A DNA stretch of 64,000 bases from the NCBI RefSeq assembly GCF_001540865.1, contig NC_033638.1, positions 955,140-1,019,139 on the forward strand, in the 5' to 3' direction. The translations under genes were made by a program, and so were the position numbers. The notes beneath the pieces are model-generated. The model searched no databases and had not been told where the DNA came from. It saw only the letters and a list, made by a program, of their open reading frames with translations. Positions 10,693 to 21,151 of the stretch are shown one piece after another (position 1 is the stretch's first letter; each line of letters opens with the position of its first letter). Origin of the DNA: Ananas comosus (lineage: Eukaryota > Streptophyta > Magnoliopsida > Poales > Bromeliaceae).

Positions 10693-11545
10693 GTTCGACT
10701 CACCCGACGTTGACGGCGAGGGCGAGGGCGAGGGCGGCGTGCCTGCGGGGCTTGAGGTTGGAGCGAACGTAGTAGGCAAGGTCGTTGTCGACGACGCCGT
10801 ATGTCACGCCCCGGGGTCCCTTTGAGTTTAAAAGATAGCGAAAAAGCGTCTGAATTTTTTTTTTTTTTTAAATCCTGACCCCAGAGTATGCCAGACCCGC
10901 CACAAATACAGAGATTCCACTGTTCACACGGACAGAGTCTCCCCTGTATTTGCACGGCGTCGCACAAGTACAACAGTACAAACAGGATACAACCACAATT
11001 ATATGAATATAGAAATCACCATACATTCATACATTCACCATTCACATCACAGATATGCATTCAATGTCTAAATATAAATCCATAGAAAATCTTTTGAAAA
11101 CTGTTCCCTACACAGGAACCTTTATTCTTTAAAAAACGCTACCACGAGGGGTAGAAAACCTTTTATTTTACAAAATCCAGAAATCCACANATTTTCTCAA
11201 AATCCGTGCATCAAACTCAAAATCCGTCAGCGCCAGTAGTTCCAGAATAGTTGAATCCTTCGAAATGAGCTATTGGACTGCTATGAACGGAGTCCGATAC
11301 GCACCAGAAGCCAACTCTACTCCGTGGCCTCTTCGGAAAACCGGAGTTACTATTCACTTAAGTGAAAACTAATAATCGCGTAACTTCTCCGTTTTAGCTC
11401 ATTTTCTCCTGAAACTTGACGAGTGCTTATGTAATTAAATTACACACATAAACATCGTCAACAAAGAGTTTAGTTGCACTGTCAAAAAAATCTCAGTCCT
11501 TACACCGTATGCCATGCCCACGAGATCCTCGGGCAACGCAGTTGC
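10693..11545 (-). pseudogene. Gene exon fragment split by a solo LTR
   Basis: If the LTR at 10802-11504 and one copy of its CCGTA duplication are ignored, the flanks give one open frame on the minus strand of about 43 codons. It contains ALPEDLVGMAYGVV then DNDLAYYVRSNLKPRRH and ALALALAVNV. The right flank (from 11545 down) is preceded by a pyrimidine-rich stretch ending in AG, and the frame ends at a consensus donor, GTGAGT, at about 10701. So a whole exon, with splice sites, seems present. I do not recognise the family. Codons are GC-rich, unlike the AT-rich surroundings. It lies next to a Helitron 3' end in the same orientation, which suggests a captured exon. An alternative is the remnant of a resident gene. 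Confidence 0.5.
10802..11504 (-). mobile_element. Solo LTR, family 1, perfect 5-bp TSD
   Basis: The plus strand reads TGTCACGCCCCGGGG at 10802 and ends CTCAGTCCTTACA at 11504, the inverse of the LTR at 5845. CCGTA is found at 10797-10801 and again at 11505-11509. At 703 bases it is shorter than the 1233-base copy and probably has an internal deletion; an N lies at 11190. It interrupts an exon-like frame. Confidence 0.88.
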
Positions 11546-11559
11546 CTCTTAGAAAATAG

Positions 11560-11858
11560 AAATTGCCTCTTAGAAAATAGAAACTAATGAGACGAGGAGT
11601 CGAAGCAGCGACGTTACAGAGAAGGAATTAATGAGACAGAAAGCCAAAAAGGCAGACGTTACAGGAAAAGAATTAATGAGATGGAAAGCCGAAGAGGCAT
11701 GCGTTATAGGAAAGGAATTAATGAGACGGAAAGCTGAACAGGCAGACGTTACGAGGAGGGTGAGTGATCGCAATAATTGGATAGTAGAAATTTTGAAAAG
11801 GAGAGACTATGATGTTGCCATGTGGCAAAAGCTTATGGAAAATAATGTATGTGTATAG
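11560..11858 (+). pseudogene. Transposon-related ORF with 15-residue repeats
   Basis: A frame from 11631 reads repeats of about 15 residues (GKELMRWKAEEACVI, GKELMRRKAEQADVT) with a DNA period of 45 bases, then RRVSDRNNWIVEILKRRDYD. The charged helix followed by NNWIVEILKRR resembles C-terminal parts of trihelix-like proteins carried by plant transposons. That is resemblance only. No start context or partner exon was found. Confidence 0.35.
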
Positions 11859-11864
11859 ATATAG

Positions 11865-12760
11865 ATGGAGACAAAATATTTAGTGACAAAGTATATTTTT
11901 GTCGTTAAAAGTAATTAAATAACGACTAAATTTACTGTTCGTCGCCAAAAAAAAAAGAAGAGATTTTGTAAAATGTAATTAGCGACAATTTACCTTTATT
12001 GCTAAAACATAGTCGCTATTAGTTTAATGGGGTCACTTTTTTCTTCCCTAAATTAATTTTAGCGACAGACGATAATTAATAGCGTCGAAATCTAACGTCA
12101 CTATAAGGTTGAATAATTAGCGACCAAGTATTTGGTTGCTGAAAGTCAATTTTTAGCAACACATTAATACTTCATCACTAAATATTAAAAATTTATTTTA
12201 ATTTTTGTTGCTATATATTTATGAAATAAAATTTAAATTATTTTATTTGGTTAAATTAAATATTTTACTTAAATTAAATATTTTACTTCATTTAACTATA
12301 ATATTTTTTTTATTAGTGCTTAATTCTTATAATTTTATTAATTAATTAAAATTTATGAAATATTGATGATTTGTTATAATTTTGATCTTATATGGTTGTT
12401 TTGAAATTTAACTTAAATTAATCTCTTTGTAGTGATTTTAAGATTTTATCTAAATTTTTTATTAGTTTAACTATAAATTTTAATAAATACAAATGATTTT
12501 ATTTTTCTTTTTTGTCTTTAATGGTTTAATTTTATTAAACAAAATTATAAATATAAAGATCGATGAATTTAATAATTGTATTAAAAATAAACATATTAAT
12601 TAATGTTTTAATTAAGGGTGGAATCATTAATTAATTATGAATGAATTAAAGTTTTTGGGATAAATTATATAATTCTATTAGTATAATAAAAAATTTAACT
12701 TTAAAATTTAGAAAAAGATATATTGTAAAATATAGTACATTGAGGAGGCCCTAAACAAAA
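11865..12760. mobile_element. Possible CACTA subterminal repeats and AT-rich DNA
   Basis: 11870-12180 holds many short inverted copies of the motif TTAGCGAC / GTCGCTAA, spaced at 20-60 bases, as in the subterminal regions of CACTA-type elements. The terminal CACTA was not found. 12200-12760 is AT-rich and empty. Confidence 0.35.
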
Positions 12761-13500
12761 TTTCCCAACTTTACCATCCGCCTCAATATCCTCTTACTCC
12801 GCTGCCGCTACGGTCATTTACCTAGCTCTTGTAGTTTGCTCGGAAGTTTCATCTAGGGGCCTTTTTTTTCACTTTTTTTTAAAAAATTTTTTCACTTATC
12901 TTCTCTCCAAGTAAAAAAAAAAAAAAAAAAAAAAAAATCACAGTTGCTTTTTCCGTTCTTCTATCCGCAGGACAAAAAAGAAAATTTTCTCCATTGTCTT
13001 CTAGCAAGAAGGAGCCCAACAACTAGGACCCTATCAAGAAAAAGGTAAATCGATTTAGATTTTCTTTATAAAAGTATTTATTTCATTCTTTACCTTAAAA
13101 TATATGAGTTGATTTAAATTTTTTTGAAAAAAAATTTTTATTTTATTTTTTTGATTTTAAAATTACTAGTTAATAATAGATTTAAGTATTTCTAGGTTGT
13201 ATGATTATGTAAAAAAAGTAAAAAATATATAATAGTTATTCTTTTTTCTAAAGACTAGATAAAAAATTAGATGGAACCCACATTCATNATTAAATGGAAC
13301 CCATATTCATATATGTCTTTAAGTACAAAAGAGGATAAAGATAATCTTTTCCCATCTATAATTTTTTATTCCTAAATATAATGGGAGAATATGCAAACTA
13401 GTAAATTAAAACAAAATAATTAGATAGTACATTCAAATTTGGTGCATTCATGAATTTTTAATATCACAATCTACTTTCTTTTAGCAATTTATTTTATTTA
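12761..13500. other. AT-rich intergenic DNA, poly(A) run at 12915-12937
   Basis: No gene is seen. The N at 13288 sits between two near-identical phrases, AACCCACATTCAT and AACCCATATTCAT, which may reflect an assembly join. Confidence 0.35.
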
Positions 13501-13519
13501 TACTTTCATTTAGAAGGGC

Positions 13520-14142
13520 ATAGAAAGAGTGTAAAATTCATTCCAAAAGAATGTAATTTTTATATCAAATAGTACAATTTTTATTAAAATACTGCAAATT
13601 TATTTTAAAACAGTGTAATTTTATTTTAACAGTGCAATTTCATCATCTTCTTTCTTTTTATATAGTTTTTTATCTTTATTTTTTTTTCTCTTCTATAATT
13701 TTTTTTTGTCACGCCTTTATGCCAACGGCCACGGAGCCAACGACGATGCCGCTAAAGACCCTCCGCTCCGAGGCTGCGGCGCCGATGTCGGCGGAGAGGC
13801 GTCGTCGGAGGCGGCGGAGGAGGCAAAGGAGGAGGGATAGAGAAAGGACGAGAAGAGCGAGAGAGGGTGAAATAAGCGTCGTCGTTGTCGGAGGTGGTGA
13901 AGGAGGGTCGGAGAGGGGAAAAAAGAAAGTTGCAGCACGGCCTCTCTGCCTCCGCCGCTCTCTAGGAAAAGAAAGAAAAAAAAAACGAGAAAAAAAAGGA
14001 GAGAAAAAAGAATTTAAGAATATTTTAGTCAAATTTACTGAAAAATTGGATCGAATCTGTAAAAACAAGAATGATGGCCCCATTTTTACAGAAGCTCAAA
14101 ACTAGTGAATTTTTTTAATGCAAATTCGCCTTTCACATTTAA
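13520..14142. mobile_element. MULE-like element, family C (non-autonomous)
   Basis: The right end read inward is GGCGAATTTGCATTAAAAAA, then a segment ending in CACTAGTTTTGAGC. It matches the right end of the element at 31705-32795. The left part has repeats near 'AACAGTGCAATTTCATC'. Between them lies a GC-rich, arginine-coding stretch (13720-13970) whose ORFs on both strands lack any known domain. Confidence 0.45.
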
Positions 14143-14149
14143 CCAAACA

Positions 14150-14312
14150 CACCCTTTGCTCGCTCATGTTCCGCTAGTTTCCTAATCCCTATATCAACAC
14201 CATCGTTTCCATCTCTCTCTCCCTCTTATCTCACTCACGCCGCGATCTCTCTCTCTCTGTCTCTCTCGCTCTCGCACGACCACCTCTATCCTCTTCTACT
14301 GCTTCGGCCTCC
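14150..14312 (+). promoter_or_regulatory. Possible 5' UTR exon of the ubiquitin-like gene
   Basis: CT-rich leader (TCTCTCTCTGTCTCTCTCGC) ends at CCTCCCAG followed by the donor GTAATC at 14313. What follows is T-rich, like a plant first intron. It could serve the gene with coding exons from 21152, which would make the intron about 6.8 kb, or it could have belonged to the dead Harbinger transposase whose ATG is at 15516. The sequence alone cannot decide. Confidence 0.4.
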
Positions 14313-15510
14313 CAGGTAATCTCCGCGATCTCTCCTTCGCTCCATTCGCCATTTTCGTATACATATCTAATCGCTTCTTCTCTCTCGCTAAATCTTTTTG
14401 TTTTCGCACTGGAGTTAGATCCGATTTGGAGGTACTTTTTTCCCCTTTTTTCGTCGATTTAAGCAGTGTTTATGCCTCTTTTTCGCATATCGATTCCAGA
14501 TATCTTGCGTATTCCGCAGATTTGAAGCCCATTTCTTGTTCCATTTAGTTGCAATCTTTCTACAGGACATGCTTAACAAACAAGCACTTTGGTATTTTTG
14601 ATTCTTTTTAATTTAGTTTTGGATCTCGTTTTTTTTTTCTTTTTTTTTTTTCTGTTTTGATCTCGCTTTTCCTGGATCTGATTTCGAAATGTTAGGGAAA
14701 AAGTGATAGATTTTTTTATGCCCTAGTTAATATAAGGTGTTGGCCTACAAATAAAAACCTAGTTTAATATTTTGTGTGTATGTGATAATTTTTGGTTTAA
14801 TTTTTTTTTTTTTATCTTACGATTTTTGTTTTAGTTTTTTATTTATATTTTCTCTCTTCTAATTTGATTTTTGATGCCCTAAAATTGATATAATGTGTTG
14901 ATGTAAAATAAAAACCCAAAATTTCTTTTTTTAATTTTTTGTGTGTTTTGGATTTATTTCTACTCTCTTTGATTTATATGGTTTTTGCATGCCCAAATTT
15001 CTATTTAGTGCCACTGTTTACAGCCATGCTTTTTCTGTTTCTGATAAGGTAGTAGTTTCAGAGCTTGATTGGCCATAAGATTTACCTTTATCTAGAACGG
15101 TAGCAAAACGATTTTCATCTTGTATCTTTACTGCGAGAATTTCTGATTATCCTGGTAACAGAAAATGTCAAAGAATATGCATCAAATTGCTCCTTTTCTG
15201 CATAAAAGAACAGCAGATTATCTATTTAGGGAGTTCAATTGGACTTGTTTCTTTGAGTCAAGTTTCAATTCAAATAATAAATAGCAAAAATTGATTAGAA
15301 AAAGAAAATGGCAGTTGACTTATATGCTTGATTATTCACCTATAGTCTAACTATTATTGCATAGGTTTATTTATTTTTTGAGATGTATGCGTATGCATAT
15401 ATTGTAAGTTGTTTATAACTTTGCTACATTTGTTGGGTTTGCTCTATATCTATTGAGAAGCACTTGTTGACTTATATTCTTGTTTCTACTTGTCATAATT
15501 TAGAATAGAT
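14313..15510 (+). other. T-rich intron-like sequence
   Basis: No open frame and no clear transposon. Long T runs and TTTTTGAT-type phrases are typical of a large plant leader intron. Confidence 0.4.
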
Positions 15511-15515
15511 CAGGA

Positions 15516-16470
15516 TGGATCCGACTTCCCCTGAATTTGTTCCGATGTTAGCGAGCATTATTTCCACATTTGTCCAGATGCAGAGGCTTCTTCGGGTTAT
15601 AAAATTACTTCAATTCTATATAATTTTAGACAACAAAATAAGAACCGTTGGGGAGGAAGGCGAGCAATGGGAAGGCACTTTATAAGATATGTGCACATTA
15701 GGAGAATAATTTATGATAGTGATCTTGCATGTTATGAGAACACACATATGGATCGTAGACATTACACTCCCGTTGTGATCTACTTTCAGTAAGAGGGAGA
15801 TTGCAAGAGACACGAGAGATGCCTGTTGAGGAGATGGTTGCTATGTTCTTACATATTGTTGCACATGATGTTAAAAATAGGATATTTAAAAGGCAATTTG
15901 TTAGATCGGGAGAGATAATAAGTAGACAATTTGGAAATGTCTTAGCCGCCATCTTACGTTGTTACGACATTTTGTTAAGGAAGCTCGAACCAGTCCCTAA
16001 AAACTCAAGTGATGAGAGCCAGAAATGGTTCAAGGTTGGCGAACTTTTAAATACGTCGCTTTTATGAGCAGCCCTCTTTTTGTCGAACCAACCATAAATT
16101 TAATATATGTACACTTGATTTGCAGAATTTTTGGGTGCACTAGATGGGACTGACATTAAGGTCCATGTTCTAGAAATTGATAAGGCTAAGTACCGAGACC
16201 AGGATAAGAATATTACTGCTAATGTTCTAGGAGTTTGTACACAAGATATGCAATTTATATATATCTTACCTGGGTGGGAGGGTTCTGCGGTAGACTCTAG
16301 GGTGCTTCGAGATGCAATATCAAGACCAAATGGATTGAGAGTTTCCCAAGTTATGAGTATCAATAGGCGAGATTAGATTTATTAAATATCCAAAAACTAT
16401 ATTAACATGGTTTAAAAAATTGTAGGTTACTGCTATCTTTGTGATGCGGGATATCCTAAGAGCAAAGGGA
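15516..16470 (+). pseudogene. PIF/Harbinger transposase, broken
   Basis: An ATG in good context starts MDPTSPEFVPML, but the frame then breaks several times. Further on, MPVEEMVAMFLHIVAHDVKN and FVRSGEIISRQFGNVLAAIL match the N-terminal region (DUF8040) of plant HARBI1-like proteins. After an intron ending near 16125 comes GALDGTDIKVHV, NVLGVCTQ, ILPGWEGSAVDSRVL and, after another intron, YCYLCDAGYPKSKG. These are DDE_Tnp_4 blocks, with catalytic aspartates in GALDGT and in CDAGYP. The third acidic residue is missing because a MITE begins at once after PKSKG. Stops and the missing C-terminus mean it is dead. It lies in the presumed first intron of the ubiquitin-like gene. Confidence 0.82.
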
Positions 16471-16960
16471 CAATGTGTGGAAACCCCCTGAACTTTAGAT
16501 CTTTCTGCAAGTGCCTAACCTTTCAATTTTAGCAATTGAATCCCCTGAACCTTATCAAACAGTTTAGCAGGCCCCTCTCCTCAGTTGTAGTTACTAATTA
16601 TACAATCGTTTTGATCATATATCGTGCACATAATCTTGTAAGATCTCAAATTTGAAAAAAATTATTTTTCTCTTCAAATTTTGATAACTAAGCATGAGAA
16701 TTGAAGAATATGAAAATTGTTTTTCATATTCTTAGAATATGAAAATTGATTTTTTTTTTAATGTGGTTTGAAGCTTTATTAGATTATATGTAAAACATGA
16801 CCAAAATGACTGTGTAAATAATAACTTCAATTGAGGAGAGGGATTATTAAATTCTCTGATAAAATTTTAAGGGATCTAACTGCCAAAACTGAAAGTTCAA
16901 GCACCTGTTTGCAAAAGAGCTAAAGTTTAAGGGGTCTCTATACATTTTACCCTAATTTAA
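16467..16960. mobile_element. TIR MITE inside the transposase pseudogene
   Basis: Inverted ends: GGGACAATGTGTGGAAACCC with 'CCTGAACTTTAG' and the inverse 'AAAGTTTAAGGGGTCTC' with ATACATTTTACCCT near 16953. It cuts the Harbinger reading frame and is therefore the younger insertion. Confidence 0.55.
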
Positions 16961-18227
16961 AAACCCAAAAAAAGAAAAAATGAGGGGCCATTTAAATTGT
17001 TCAATATGTTCTGCTTCTTTTGGAATTATTTTATGTACTCCATTTGGTACTTAACTATGCCTATGGTGAAAATGTTTATTCAATTGTATAATATAGTTTG
17101 CTTTGACATGTAATGGCTTCTTTGTTAGTGTTCTATATTTTGAGGAAAATTTGAAATCTGTAAACAATCTCTTATGTGTTTATTGTTAACCGCTATGCAG
17201 ATATTGGATAGTCACATGTATGGTCATAGCTCAAGGAGGGGAATTGTTTTGATTCATTGAATTGAAGCTCCATCGCAGAAGTTTGAAGCCGTACGTCTCA
17301 TTTGTTGGCAAAATAATTCGACAAAATGGTACATATGAAATGCCATAATATCTTATATTTGGTTTGCTATGCCTTGATGATTATCTAGGATATCTACTGT
17401 AGATACTTGAAAGTACTTGGAATTTCAGTTTTTGGTTTGAAAGATTTATGCATCTTAATATTAACTATTGATGTTTCCAAATTCCAACTCTGGTTGTCAG
17501 GTTTGGTGAATGCATCATCTGCTATTAATTTGATGCTAATGTTGAAGGAGTATATTATACTACTCGAGGAAAATGCATAATATTGTCATTTCACTTTATC
17601 CGGAAATTAGTCATAGACATTTTGGTTAATAGGAAACCTATTTTTTGATTACTGAACCGTCCGAGGTTTGAATGTAGGGTTTTTGCCAGGCTTTAATTTC
17701 TAATTTTACTTTGTAGTCTCATGTATAGTGGGTTTAGTTGGATGTTTTTATAACCTCCAGAGCTATTATCGGATAAACTTCCACTGCCAGGCATCCGAAA
17801 TGGTGAAAAATAGTCTGGCTTAGTGTTTTAAACGGCCTAAGAGACTCCTGGAGCCAAGGCTAATTATATTCCCAAGACGAAATACTTTCTTTTGAGTTGC
17901 TTGGTCTTGCTTTTGAAGGAAAGAATATTGGACATGCGGTATGGCTGAACGACCAGTGAATAAATCAGTTGGTTGATAGATGGATGGAATTGGTTATCTT
18001 GATTTAACATTTTAGATTTGATGTAGAAATAGATGTTAAATTGTTAATGCTAATGGGTTTTTTTCTTAGTAATCAGTCTCCTTAAGTGTTAGTATGAAAC
18101 AAAGATTCTAATCTTGGAGAAGAACCAATGCGGAATTTCATCTTAACTGAGATCTTATAGTTTTTCCTTTAGGGTATTTTATGAACATTTCTTGATACTT
18201 TCTTATTTTCTATCTTGTCTCTTCTAC
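16961..18227 (+). other. Intron-like spacer
   Basis: No coding frame. An exon-like stretch at about 17201-17290, between CGCTATGCAG and GCCGTACGTC, could be an untranslated exon. That is a guess from the splice-site look only. Confidence 0.3.
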
Positions 18228-20449
18228 TGTCACGCCCCGGATTACACGTTCCCCGGGCACGCCGACAAATCCGCCGTATACAAAAAATTTTTTCCTGTAT
18301 ACGAAGCGACAGCTGTACCTGTAAATCAAATACTACTACGAACAGTAGTAGAGAGCTGCTAGAGAAAACAGAAGCTAAACAAACAGAGTTTCATATACAT
18401 AGTTCAAATCCAAAATACAGAGCTACTCGCACTAGCAAGTTAAGTCAACTATGTACATAAACTCGAAACAAAACATCTACCTGCAGTAGGGGCACCTCTA
18501 GCTCAGCACATCGGGTAGGGCTCTAACTCCGATGCCCTTGCCTCGATCCTGGTCCGCGGACGGTGCAGCAGCCGGAACCTGTGGCTCTGCAAAAACATAG
18601 GTAACAACTGGGCGTGAGAACTACTGTAAAAACAAGTAGTCCTCAGTGGGTATCGCCCAAAACAACATCGGTCCACCCACTAAGTCTACAGAAGGGAGCA
18701 AGAGTAGTCAGAAAAGCAGGAAATAAACTCTACCGCTATCGATCACTACACTATCATGCTCTACACTAACCAACTGTAGGAAATGTCAAATCTGACCCAA
18801 TCCAATCGGGACTGTAAGCATACCCGTCCCCGGGACTGTGAATACACCCGTCCCTGCCCCGTTGCGACTATCAGGCTCTATCCACACTAACTGGTCCGTG
18901 GAGAGCAAGTCCAACTGGCATGAGCGACACCAACGCGAAAGCACAAAGCCTGACTCCGGAGTGGCACTCGTGGGCGCTACCCAACCGAGTATGCAGCGTA
19001 TCTCTGTCGAGCTCAAACAGGCTCTGAAAAGCCAAAGTCAAGAAATCGACTCTAACTGGTCTAACAACCAACAAGTAACGTGCCCTCGGCACAATCAGAC
19101 GCCAAAAAGGCGATACGGGTCCACCGTCAACCTCAACGGCACCCTACAGTCCGGAACAGCCTGAACGACCCTGTAAAATCCCCTCGGCGAACCAGCACGA
19201 GTGTAGATATATTCTAAACTACCTGGAGTACTCGTCTCGAAGATACTGCGACAGTACAATTTAATAACGGCTCCTAGAGCTAAATCAGGCAGTTTAATCA
19301 AGTGACAGGTCCAAATCGCAGGTTTTCTCCTAATTCAGTTTCCAAGTCCAACATATATAATCTACTTAATTTATTACCACATGCTCCAAATTCAGATTTG
19401 CATTCTATCATATAATCCATGAATTCGAGCTAGAATAAATTATCAAAATCGAGATCTATACATGTTGACGATTATGAGCTTAGGAGTCAAAACCGATGTA
19501 ACCCACCTCGCACGCTAATCCCTGGCAGCACGGAACCCCCTCGGCTGCGACACCACCTGCTGGATCGACCAAAAACGCCCGAGTCTCGAAATCGAGCGAA
19601 CTCCAAACTAAAAACACCAAAATTCCTCAATTCAGTCCAAAATCCACAGCAGCAGAGAAGAGAGGGATTTCGACCTAGCTAACCTTCACCAAAATTCGCA
19701 AGTAAGGGCTTCGTGGATTCCTCTCGAAGTCCCGAATCCAACGAACCAAGTCTCGTCGCAATCCGATGCTCCTACGTCGCGTACGAGCTGAAATACTAAC
19801 AGTCGACGGTGGATTTCAGCAAACAACAATTTTCTGAGTTGAAGTAGTAAACACTTGCCCAAAAATCAAGAAAAAACTGAAAAACCCACCTCGACAACGC
19901 CAAGCACCTGTGTGACAGCAAAGACGGCGAAAATCTACGCTCGCCCGGCCTCCTCGCGCTACCCCGGCGTCTAACACGTGCTCGAACGGCTCCGCGGCGC
20001 GACGTCGGCGACGAACTCTCCAACCATGCTCTCCACTGCAACTGAGTCTAGAGAGAGAGAGGAGAAGAGAACGCAACAAGAACTCTCTCTCTCTCAGCAC
20101 CAAACTATATAGAGAGGGAATGGGTTGGTGATACAAACGAGGGAGAGAAAAGACCCAATTGCCCCCTTACCTACCCTGGTGTACCGGTACACGGGATCGC
20201 GTACCGGTACAGGAAGCCAACTCGAGAGCAGTACGCGCTCAGCCAGTATAGTGTACCGGTACACCTCGCTGGCTGTACCGGTACAACAAGCAGGAAAATC
20301 TGCTATTTTGCAGATTTCTTCGCTAAAACTGCCCTCGCGTCGCACGGAGCCCGTTTTACGTCTATTTGACGCCAACGCGACTCGGACTTGTCCCGACACT
20401 CTCCAGAGCTGCCGACAAGCCTCCACAACTGAACACCAGGGATCTCACA
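18228..20449 (-). mobile_element. Solo LTR of 2.2 kb, family 2, perfect 5-bp TSD
   Basis: The plus strand starts TGTCACGCCCCGG at 18228 and ends GGGATCTCACA at 20449. TCTAC precedes it (18223-18227) and follows it (20450-20454). The GGGGCGTGACA end and the promoter-like elements place it on the minus strand: a TATA-type motif (CTATATAG) lies at 20105-20112. Four copies of the palindrome GTACCGGTAC (20181, 20201, 20253, 20275) lie 70-180 bases upstream of it. No gag or pol is present, so only one LTR remains. ORFs inside are shadows. Confidence 0.85.
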
Positions 20450-20454
20450 TCTAC

Positions 20455-21148
20455 ACTGAACTTTTCAGTTTAATGTGTTGCAACTTTGAGATTATTACTT
20501 TACCGAGCTTATCTAGATTAATTCTTGAAATTCTATATATTAGAGCATAATAATGTGTAGGTATAGTTGTCACTAATTTGCAGGTTTGCTCCTCCATGTA
20601 ACTGAACTAAATTTGATGAAAAAGAATTATTTTTATCGTATAAATTTGAGGATTGCTTATAGGGTAATTAGTTTTCATAAATTTTTAAACCATAATTTCA
20701 CTACTAGCCAAAAAATGACAAACTAGTGGCAATGGATGAGTAAATCATTTAGATCGCATCTTTGATGTATTATCATTGATGAATTTGATAAAATCTGCAG
20801 TTGATTGTAAGGAGAAACTTTTTCCTACATCAACTATCTTCGTCATATCTTAATTCCTTTCTTTTCACAGGAAAGTTCACTAAAATTAGCAATTTAATTC
20901 ACCTGTTAAAGATGTAGAACTGTATAAAAATGAATAGGAGCAATAGTATAAGTTAATATAGAAAATATTTTAAAAAGCAATATACCGCATCACATGAATT
21001 CATCTAATTCAAATTGTTTCTGTGGGGTCTCCTGTCTCCATCAAGAATTAAATGAATTTGGCAATATTGATTAATATATCCATGTGGTTTCTTCTTACTG
21101 GTAACTTTTGGGTAATTTCATTTTCTAATGGGCGCTCTTTATATGCAG
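20455..21148 (+). other. Intron of the ubiquitin-like gene
   Basis: AT-rich, no ORF or recognisable repeat. It ends in the acceptor TTATATGCAG at 21148. Confidence 0.45.
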
Positions 21149-21151
21149 GCT

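Noticed and set aside
13632..14105. 157- and 124-residue ORFs on opposite strands, arginine or serine-rich
   Set aside because: Compositional: GC-rich and purine-rich tracts within a MULE-like element; no domain and both strands equally open.
18838..20550. ORFs of 70-141 residues in the GC-richer block
   Set aside because: They lie inside a solo LTR with exact target duplication, overlap on both strands, and show no gag, protease or other domain.
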